DNA of 5,108 nt, taken from positions 1 through 5,108 of the forward strand of contig JACQPU010000309.1 of the NCBI GenBank assembly GCA_016207365.1, given 5' to 3'. The stretch is from Ignavibacteriales bacterium (GTDB lineage: Bacteria > Bacteroidota > Ignavibacteria > UBA10030). Shown here piece after piece: positions 1-5,108 of the stretch. Position 1 is the first letter of the stretch. Every line of letters begins with the position of its first letter. The notes beneath the pieces are model-generated. The model searched no databases. It saw only the letters and a list, made by a program, of their open reading frames with translations, and was not told the DNA's origin. The translations under genes and the position numbers were made by a program.

Positions 1-212
1 AAGGTGCTGTACCAGGGCCATCGTGTCTCGTTGGAGTGGCAGTCGAAACACGATCTCTCAAAAATCGTACGAACCTCTTGTGGGACAGGCACGGCTGCAA
101 AGAGAGTGTTTGCAGGATCGGTCGGTGGGTTTGTTCGTTCGGGACTGTAGAGCTGGACGCCCGCGAACACTACCAGCAGAGCGATCCCGGCTCGATTCAG
201 ATTTTTCTTCAT
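1..212 (-). CDS. Haem-binding domain (CxxCH) protein, N-terminal part, truncated by window edge
   Basis: Reading the minus strand from the ATG at 212 gives 70 uninterrupted codons running off the window. The protein opens MKKNLNRAGIALLVVFAGVQ, a short basic stretch followed by a hydrophobic segment (about residues 8-20), so it is probably membrane-anchored or exported. After a proline-rich linker comes RSCFDCHSNETRWPWYS (residues 54-69 or so). C55, C58 and H59 form a CxxCH c-type haem attachment motif, and the CxDCHSNxTxWPWYS wording is that of the Haem_bd family (I recall it as PF14376), small periplasmic proteins of poorly known function. The start is supported by GGAGAAGG directly upstream. 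It begins 19 nt after the RND permease stop on the same strand, so it is probably the last visible gene of the pump operon. Haem binding itself is inferred from the motif. The C-terminal part cannot be judged. Confidence 0.85.
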   Translation of the reverse strand, partial: MKKNLNRAGIALLVVFAGVQLYSPERTNPPTDPANTLFAAVPVPQEVRTIFERSCFDCHSNETRWPWYST

Positions 213-213
213 G

Positions 214-221
214 CCTTCTCC
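214..221 (-). promoter_or_regulatory. Ribosome binding site of the haem-binding-domain gene
   Basis: The minus strand reads GGAGAAGG immediately before the ATG at 212, with GGAG (218-221) five bases from the start codon. It lies in the 19-nt gap after the permease stop codon (232-234). It fixes the start of this partial gene and supports translation as part of the pump operon. Confidence 0.65.
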
Positions 222-231
222 ATCGGGTCCG

Positions 232-3200
232 TTACTTGGCGATTTCCTCATATTCGGGTTCCGGCTTTCCAACCTTGACACCGATCACATCGTCGACATT
301 CGAAACCGAGGTTCCTTCCTTTGAGATGAAGGAGTACATTGCCGGAATCACATACAAAGTGAGAATGCTCGCAACAACCAATCCTCCAATGACCGCAATT
401 CCCATTGACACGCGGCTTTCGGAGCCTGCACCCAGGGCAAGAGCGATGGGGAGGGTGCCGAGAATTGTCGAAAGGCTGGTCATCAGAATCGGGCGGAACC
501 TTGCAACGGCAGCATCTTGAATTGCCTCCAGAACGGAAAGCCCCTGCGCTTTGCGCTGGTTACCGAATTCCACGATGAGAATCCCGTTCTTCGTTACAAG
601 GCCGATCAGCATGATCTGACCGATCTGGCTGAAGATATTGATTGTCTGACTGAAGTACCAGAGTGAGAACAATGCTCCCGCCAGGGCCATGGGCACCGTG
701 AGCATGATAACGAAGGGGTCGCGGAAGCTCTCGAATTGGGCGGCCAGCACCAGGTAGATCAACATGAGGGCCAGCACGAAGGCAAAGGCGAGGCTTGAGG
801 AACTTTCTTCATAGTCCTTGGAAGCGCCGTCGAGCGCAGTGCTGAACGTATCGTCGAGCACCCGATCGGCAATCTCGCGCATGGCTGCAATTCCGTCTCC
901 CAGTGTATATCCAGGCGCAAGTCCGGCTGAAACTGTTGCAGACACATAGCGATTAAACCGGTACAGCGAAGGCGGACTGCTTTCCTCCGTCAACGTGACA
1001 AGATTGTCGAGCTGAACCAATTCACTCCGCGTATTTCGCACGTAGATGGATTTCAGATCAAGAGGTTTGTTGCGGTTCTCGCGATCAACCTGTCCGATCA
1101 CCTGATACTGTTTGCCGTTCATGATGAAATAATCGAAACGCTGGCCACTGAAAGCCAGCTGAAGTGTCTGCGCAATATCGACAGCGGCCACTCCAAGCGC
1201 GCGGGCGCGATCACGGTTGATTTCGACTCTCAATTCAGGTTTGTTGAACTTCAGGTTGACGTCGGTGAACTGGAACACGGGATTCTGCTGGGCCGCGGCA
1301 AGGAACCTCGGGAGGGTCTCCCGGAGCTTCTCAAAATTCGGGGCCTGAAGGACGAACTGAACGGGGAGGCCGAAACTCCGTGTTCCGATGGACTGATCCT
1401 GGGTGACAAAAGCACGCGCGCCGGTCAGCATGCGTGTGATTCCTGAAAGCTGCGCTGCGATCTGCTGTTGGGGCCGTTCCCGTTCGAAAGGGTTTTTCAA
1501 AATCACAAACATGAATCCGGAGTTCACCGCACCTGCTCCAAAGCCGGGCGAAGTTACCGAGATGATCGCGTCACGCTCCGGGACCGACTGCTTAACTGCA
1601 TCGATCAGACCAGACATGTAGGATTCCATGAATTCGAATGTGGCTCCCTCGGGTCCCGTGGCGATGATGCGCACACCGCTGCGATCCTCAAGGGGCGCCA
1701 GTTCGGACGGAAGCAGAAAACCAAATCCGACGATGGCAAGAAGCGAAAGGCCCAGGACCAGAAACGCAAGGGTTCGTCTTTTCATGAAGGACTCCAGAGA
1801 TCTCCGATAGGTCCCCGTGAGGTTCCGGAAGAAGGGCTCGGAACGCACGTAGAAGGGGCTGTGCTTCGCGTGGGCCCGGAGAATCCGCGTGGACATCATG
1901 GGCGTAAGAGAAAGGGCGACAAATGAGGAGATCACAACCGAGCCGGCAAGGACAATTCCGAATTCGCGGAATAAACGTCCCGTTAATCCCTGCAGGAAGA
2001 TGACCGGCATGAAGACGGCAGCGAGGGCCACGGTTGTTGAAATGACCGCAAAGTAAACTTCGGCAGAGCCGCGCACGCCGGCTTCACGCGGAGGCATGCC
2101 CCCTTCAATCTTGGAGAAAATGTTTTCCAGCATCACGATGGCATCATCAACCACAAGTCCGATGGCAAGGACAATGCCCAGCAGCGTCAGAACGTTGATC
2201 GAAAAATCGGCCAGGTACATGATGAAGAACGAGCCAATGAGCGACACCGGAACCGCAATCATGGGGATTACCGTCGTGCGTAGGTCGCGGAGGAAGACGT
2301 AGATCACGAGGAACACGAGGAGAAACGCCAGTCCAACCGTTTGGGCGACTTCGGTGATCGATTCACGGATGTATTTTGAGGTATCGAATCCCAATCCGAG
2401 CTCGACGTCGTGAGGGAGCTCGCGCTTGATCTCTTCCACGCGCCGGTTGAATTCGTTCACAATTGCGATGTAGTTGGCGCCGGAGCGTGGTACAAGGACA
2501 ACGCCCACCATGGGAATCCCGTCCCGTTTCAGGACTGTCCGCAGGTTCTCCGGTCCAAGCTCCGCTTTTCCGACATCACGAAACCGGATGACCCGACCAT
2601 CTGTCTCACGAATAATAAGATCATTGAAGTCATCGACGGTCCGCAGTCTGCTCATCGTTCTCACTGTCAGTTCCGTCGTCATTCCTTCGATCCGGCCGGA
2701 GGGGAGTTCAATGTTCTCGCGCAGGAGCGCGTTCCGCACGTCGAGTGGTGACAGACGATAGGCGGAAAGTTTTGCAGGGTCCATCCACAGCCGCATGGCG
2801 TAGATCTTGGATCCCCAGATTTGTACTTCACTGACTCCCGGGATGGTTTGCACGCGTTCCTTGAAGACCGTCTGAGCAATATCGGTGAGCTGGAGCAGAT
2901 CGCGCTTGTCGCTTTTGATGTTCAGGAATACGATGGGGATTGCATCCGCATCGGCCTTCAATACGACAGGATTATCGGCATCGGGTGGAAGGAGACGGAG
3001 GGCGCGGGAAACCTTGTCCCTCACGTCATTCGCCGCAGCCTCCATATCGATGCCGAGTTCGAATTCAACGGTAATGATGCTCCTGCCCTCGGTGCTTGTG
3101 GATTTCAGCGTGCGGATCCCCTCGATCCCGCTAATCGCCTCCTCCAGCGGTTCCGTGATCTGGGATTCCATCACCTCGGCGTTCGCTCCCGTGTAACTTG

Positions 3201-3345
3201 CAACGACTGTTACAACGGCGGGATCGACGCTTGGGTATTCCCGAACACCAAGAAAGGTAAAGCCGATCACTCCAAACAACACGATCGTGATCGACATGAC
3301 GATCGCAAGGACCGGGCGGCGTATGGAAACAGCGGAGAGACTCAT
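232..3345 (-). CDS. RND efflux pump inner-membrane permease (AcrB/MexB-like, HAE type)
   Basis: This is a 1037-residue, full-length RND permease (the family is usually 1020-1060), a proton-driven exporter in the inner membrane that works with a periplasmic adaptor and an outer-membrane channel. It starts with the typical SIRRPVLAIVMS first helix (residues 7-30). The first porter-domain half follows (about 35-330), with the family wording REYPSVDPAVVTV and AANDVRDKVSRAL. TM2-TM6 span about 335-485 and contain GLVVDDAIVMLEN, whose D400/D401 match the AcrB proton-relay pair D407/D408. A second porter half (about 555-850) and TM8-TM12 (about 852-1008) complete it. K919 (GLVTKNGILIVEF), R949 and T956 (RFRPILMTS) match AcrB K940, R971 and T978, so the proton relay looks intact. 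The DD pair, rather than the heavy-metal CzcA-type motif, places it in the drug/hydrophobe class; the substrate cannot be read from sequence. It ends in a short acidic tail (PEPEYEEIAK). It starts 3 nt after the membrane fusion protein stop. Confidence 0.97.
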   Translation of the reverse strand: MSLSAVSIRRPVLAIVMSITIVLFGVIGFTFLGVREYPSVDPAVVTVVASYTGANAEVMESQITEPLEEAISGIEGIRTLKSTSTEGRSIITVEFELGIDMEAAANDVRDKVSRALRLLPPDADNPVVLKADADAIPIVFLNIKSDKRDLLQLTDIAQTVFKERVQTIPGVSEVQIWGSKIYAMRLWMDPAKLSAYRLSPLDVRNALLRENIELPSGRIEGMTTELTVRTMSRLRTVDDFNDLIIRETDGRVIRFRDVGKAELGPENLRTVLKRDGIPMVGVVLVPRSGANYIAIVNEFNRRVEEIKRELPHDVELGLGFDTSKYIRESITEVAQTVGLAFLLVFLVIYVFLRDLRTTVIPMIAVPVSLIGSFFIMYLADFSINVLTLLGIVLAIGLVVDDAIVMLENIFSKIEGGMPPREAGVRGSAEVYFAVISTTVALAAVFMPVIFLQGLTGRLFREFGIVLAGSVVISSFVALSLTPMMSTRILRAHAKHSPFYVRSEPFFRNLTGTYRRSLESFMKRRTLAFLVLGLSLLAIVGFGFLLPSELAPLEDRSGVRIIATGPEGATFEFMESYMSGLIDAVKQSVPERDAIISVTSPGFGAGAVNSGFMFVILKNPFERERPQQQIAAQLSGITRMLTGARAFVTQDQSIGTRSFGLPVQFVLQAPNFEKLRETLPRFLAAAQQNPVFQFTDVNLKFNKPELRVEINRDRARALGVAAVDIAQTLQLAFSGQRFDYFIMNGKQYQVIGQVDRENRNKPLDLKSIYVRNTRSELVQLDNLVTLTEESSPPSLYRFNRYVSATVSAGLAPGYTLGDGIAAMREIADRVLDDTFSTALDGASKDYEESSSSLAFAFVLALMLIYLVLAAQFESFRDPFVIMLTVPMALAGALFSLWYFSQTINIFSQIGQIMLIGLVTKNGILIVEFGNQRKAQGLSVLEAIQDAAVARFRPILMTSLSTILGTLPIALALGAGSESRVSMGIAVIGGLVVASILTLYVIPAMYSFISKEGTSVSNVDDVIGVKVGKPEPEYEEIAK

Positions 3346-3348
3346 GGT

Positions 3349-4446
3349 TCAGGCTCCACCCTCTGCGGGACGGACAGGGGTTCCCGGCCGAAGCTGGAGG
3401 ATTCCTGAGGTGATTACGGAATCGCCCGCCTGCAATCCCTTTGTAATCTGGATCATGCGCTCGGTACGGATGCCCGTCGTGACCTGAAGGGGTTGAGCCT
3501 CGCCGTTCTGAACGCAAAACACGATCTGACCGCCGAGTTGAGGAACAAGCGCTTCGGTGGGTACCATGAGGGCATGATCGGTTTGTCGAAGGACAAGATC
3601 GATTTCTGCGAAGGCGCCGGGTAGAATTTTTCCCTCTTCATTCGCGCTAAGTGCGCGAAGCAGCACTGTACGCGTTGTAGGATCGATTTTGGGCTCGACC
3701 GCAAAAATCTCACCAGCATACATCCCGGCGATGCCTGTCAGACGGAACTGGATTTTCTGCCCCGTACGGACATCGTTGACATACCGCTCGGGGATGGAAA
3801 AATCGATCTTTACCGATGTGAGGTTCTGAAGTGTGGCAATGTGGGTTGTTGATGTGACATAGCTGCCCTCGCTCACATAGCGAAGGCCCACCACGCCATC
3901 AAACGGAGCTCTGATCTCGGTCTTGTTGATACGGGCCTTCGTGAGCGCAATGTCGGCGGTGATCGAAGCAAGCTCGTTCTGTGCGCGGTCGTACTCTTCG
4001 GCACTTATCAGGCTGTTGTCATAGAGAGTGCGTCGCCTGGTTTCTACATCCCGCGCAAGCCGTTCCTGTGATTCCAGCTTCTGAAGCTGGGCCCGGAGCT
4101 CGGAGTCGTCGATCTTAACGAGCAGGCCTCCTTTCCTGACGCGACCTCCCTCGGTGAAGTTAATCTGACGAATAATGCCTGCAATCTCGCTTCGAAGCGC
4201 CACTTCTTCGTTGGCGAGAACCGTACCGGTCGAGCGGATCTTGTCTTCGACACGCTCGGGCTTCACGAGATGGACCGATACCGGCAGCCTGAGGTCCATC
4301 ACCTGCCGGGATGTACCGGGAGAGTCCTGATCGCCGAAGATCGAGAGTCTCGGACTCGTGATCAAAATAACGACGATGAGTCCGGTAAGACCATACAGCA
4401 GATTGCGCGTTTTTTTTGTCATGACGGTGAATTGCGGGGCCGGCAT
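3349..4446 (-). CDS. RND efflux pump periplasmic adaptor (membrane fusion protein, HlyD/AcrA family)
   Basis: This 365-residue adaptor of the AcrA/MexA type bridges the inner-membrane permease and an outer-membrane channel. An N-terminal hydrophobic helix (about 16-31, LLYGLTGLIVVILIT) has no lipobox cysteine, so it is anchored by that helix rather than by lipid. The first lipoyl half is about 80-117 (VALRSEIAGIIRQINFTEGGRVRKGGLLVKIDD). A short charged alpha-helical hairpin follows (about 118-172), then the second lipoyl half (about 173-209, INKTEIRAPFDGVVGLRYVSEGSYV). The beta-barrel is about 210-285 and the membrane-proximal domain about 293-360 (VPTEALVP...GLQAGDSVITSGILQLRPGTPV). All domains of the family are present. 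The start is uncertain: ATG at 4446 or ATG at 4422 (residue 9, giving MTKKTRNLLYGL, the more usual-looking N terminus). Neither has a good ribosome binding site, and an in-frame TGA further upstream excludes a much longer form. The permease follows after 3 nt. Confidence 0.95.
   Translation of the reverse strand: MPAPQFTVMTKKTRNLLYGLTGLIVVILITSPRLSIFGDQDSPGTSRQVMDLRLPVSVHLVKPERVEDKIRSTGTVLANEEVALRSEIAGIIRQINFTEGGRVRKGGLLVKIDDSELRAQLQKLESQERLARDVETRRRTLYDNSLISAEEYDRAQNELASITADIALTKARINKTEIRAPFDGVVGLRYVSEGSYVTSTTHIATLQNLTSVKIDFSIPERYVNDVRTGQKIQFRLTGIAGMYAGEIFAVEPKIDPTTRTVLLRALSANEEGKILPGAFAEIDLVLRQTDHALMVPTEALVPQLGGQIVFCVQNGEAQPLQVTTGIRTERMIQITKGLQAGDSVITSGILQLRPGTPVRPAEGGA
3354..3360 (-). promoter_or_regulatory. 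Ribosome binding site of the RND permease
   Basis: The minus strand reads GGTGGAG inside the last codons of the membrane fusion protein gene, with GGAG (3354-3357) eight bases before the permease ATG at 3345. Because it overlaps the upstream coding sequence, the two genes are probably translated from one message. It supports the start that gives MSLSAVSIRRPV. Confidence 0.6.
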
Positions 4447-4483
4447 TTCGGTGCCGTGCGTGGTCCAAGGTGCAGAAAAATTG

Positions 4484-4500
4484 GCTGTACTGCAAACAGC
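4484..4500. repeat. Inverted repeat GCTGT-N7-ACAGC, possible operator
   Basis: The plus strand reads GCTGT ACTGCAA ACAGC, a perfect 5-bp dyad with a 7-nt centre. Its inner edge lies 37 nt upstream of the first candidate adaptor ATG. Efflux operons are often controlled by dimeric repressors such as TetR or MarR that bind dyads in this position, but no regulator gene is visible here. A dyad this short can arise by chance. Confidence 0.25.
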
Positions 4501-4526
4501 AGGAAACAGGGGAATGTTCCGGTAAG

Positions 4527-4543
4527 GGCATGGTACTCATGCC
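4527..4543. repeat. Inverted repeat GGCATG-N5-CATGCC just after the dioxygenase-like gene
   Basis: A perfect 6-bp dyad with a 5-nt centre (GTACT on the plus strand) begins 4 nt after the stop codon of the dioxygenase-like gene. As RNA it could form a small hairpin. No T-run follows in the direction of transcription, so a standard Rho-independent terminator is not supported. It could stabilise a message end, bind a regulator, or be chance. Confidence 0.3.
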
Positions 4544-4547
4544 GATG

Positions 4548-5102
4548 TCAGTCGTTGATAATGATGTCGCGCTGCCCCACGACCATACCATCCTTTTCCC
4601 GCGAGAGAGTCAATACGTGAGAAAAGCGTCCTTGGGTTCTTGGGAGGGAGCGCTCAGAGGGGGTCAGGTTCGGGTCATCAGAGAAAAGAAAATCGTCCAG
4701 CCACCGGGAGGATGAGCCCGGGAGTTTCACAGTGACATGAATGTGGGCGGGCTGCTTTCGACCGGGGTAGGAGCCGGGTTTTATGGTGCGAATCTTGTAT
4801 CCCCCCCGCTCATCGGTCTTCACCCAACCGTGGAGGCGCGGTCTCCTGTAACTCCCGTCCGTCTTGTTATACACTCCGGTGGCGTCGGTCTGATAGAAAT
4901 ACAGGATGAGATCCCGGAACGGTGTTCTTCCGTCGGAATGGTACACTGTGCCTGTGATGACAAGGGGCAACCCGGGCTCATCATTGGATGCAATCCTTGC
5001 AACGGAGGAAATGTCCTGAGGCGGAGGCGGGAACGGGGCGGATTCCTGCGCTTGTACGCGTTGTGCCATGCCCAGCAGGAGAATTGAAATTAGGGTTTTC
5101 AT
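4548..5102 (-). CDS. Exported intradiol ring-cleavage dioxygenase-like protein
   Basis: This 184-residue protein resembles the catalytic core of protocatechuate 3,4-dioxygenase and related intradiol enzymes, which use non-haem Fe(III) to open catechol-type rings between the two hydroxyls. A Sec signal peptide is plain: MKTLISILLLGMAQRVQA, with probable cleavage after A18, so it acts outside the cytoplasm, unlike the classical cytoplasmic enzymes. The beta-sandwich core begins at about 47 (VITGTVYHSDGRTPFRDLILYFYQTD). It continues through GWVKTDERGGYKIRTIKPGSYP and QPAHIHVTV to DGMVVGQRDI near the end. All four family iron ligands have candidates: Y78 (ATGVYNK), Y112 (GSYPGRKQ), H120 and H122 (AHIH). 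R115 is placed like the substrate-binding arginine. At about 166 mature residues it is shorter than the usual 200-240. The upstream ribosome binding site is outside the window. It runs in the same direction as the pump, 101 nt upstream. The true substrate and whether it is active are unknown. Confidence 0.88.
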   Translation of the reverse strand: MKTLISILLLGMAQRVQAQESAPFPPPPQDISSVARIASNDEPGLPLVITGTVYHSDGRTPFRDLILYFYQTDATGVYNKTDGSYRRPRLHGWVKTDERGGYKIRTIKPGSYPGRKQPAHIHVTVKLPGSSSRWLDDFLFSDDPNLTPSERSLPRTQGRFSHVLTLSREKDGMVVGQRDIIIND

Positions 5103-5108
5103 GAGACG

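Larger units (their letters stand above)
4447..4547. other. 101-nt spacer between dioxygenase-like gene and pump adaptor gene
   Basis: This is the only gap of more than 20 nt in the window. On the minus strand it holds two perfect short inverted repeats (4527-4543 and 4484-4500). I see no good -35/-10 pair, no stem followed by a T-run that would make a terminator, and no ribosome binding site before either candidate adaptor start. It may hold the pump promoter or an operator, or may simply be a spacer within a longer operon. Confidence 0.5.

Noticed and set aside
23..520. Plus-strand open frame of 165 codons
   Set aside because: It runs antisense across the permease C terminus and the haem-binding gene, both supported by family motifs. 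The translation is low-complexity and arginine/serine-rich, typical of a shadow frame.
1468..1926. Plus-strand open frame of 152 codons
   Set aside because: It is antisense to the permease central region, rich in K/R/G, with no family resemblance and no ribosome binding context of note.
232..3345. Heavy-metal (CzcA/CusA type) assignment for the permease
   Set aside because: The TM4 motif is GLVVDDAIVMLEN with an adjacent Asp pair, as in HAE drug-type pumps. The flanking genes are not metal-resistance genes.
2821..3408. Plus-strand open frame of 195 codons
   Set aside because: It lies antisense to the well-conserved first part of the RND permease and the adaptor end. Its translation resembles no family I recognise and it is explained by codon bias of the opposite strand.
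4527..4543. Rho-independent terminator after the dioxygenase-like gene
   Set aside because: The 6-bp stem is short and is followed by CTTACCGG in the direction of transcription, not by a T-run.
4160..4591. Minus-strand open frame of 143 codons covering the spacer and adaptor start
   Set aside because: It overlaps the end of the dioxygenase-like gene and the start of the adaptor in another frame. It has no recognisable domain and a composition like a frame-shifted read.
4801..4807. Run of seven C (G on the coding strand) as a phase-variable tract in the dioxygenase-like gene
   Set aside because: It encodes a normal DERGGYK segment in an intact frame. Seven bases is modest and it lies mid-gene, so chance is the simpler reading.

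Overview
The window is a compact, single-direction cluster on the minus strand. From upstream to downstream (high to low coordinates) it holds four genes: an exported intradiol-dioxygenase-like protein (4548-5102), an RND-pump membrane fusion protein (3349-4446), an RND inner-membrane permease of the drug/hydrophobe (HAE-type) class (232-3345), and the first 70 codons of a membrane-anchored haem-binding-domain protein with a CxxCH motif, cut by the window edge (1-212). The last gene is easy to miss because it has no stop codon in the window.

The fusion protein and permease are separated by 3 nt, and the permease and haem-binding gene by 19 nt. Both downstream genes have clear GGAG-type ribosome binding sites, so these three almost certainly form one transcription unit. 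The dioxygenase lies 101 nt upstream on the same strand. That gap holds two short perfect inverted repeats but no convincing promoter or terminator, so it is open whether the dioxygenase is co-transcribed with the pump. No outer-membrane (TolC-type) gene lies between or directly after the pump genes in the visible sequence.

The organism must be a diderm bacterium, because RND/MFP pairs work across two membranes. Base composition looks moderately GC-rich. The permease wording and the short CFDCHSNETRWPWYS haem-binding protein recall environmental lineages such as Bacteroidota/Ignavibacteria-like groups, Acidobacteriota or Leptospira relatives. This is an impression from protein style, not a placement.

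Together the genes suggest an envelope module: a proton-driven pump for small hydrophobic compounds, flanked by an exported non-haem-iron enzyme-like protein that could act on aromatic diols and by a putative c-type haem protein. The pump assignment is firm; a functional link to the two flanking proteins is inference. No mobile elements, RNA genes, CRISPR arrays or large repeats were seen, and the window is mostly ordinary chromosomal gene content.
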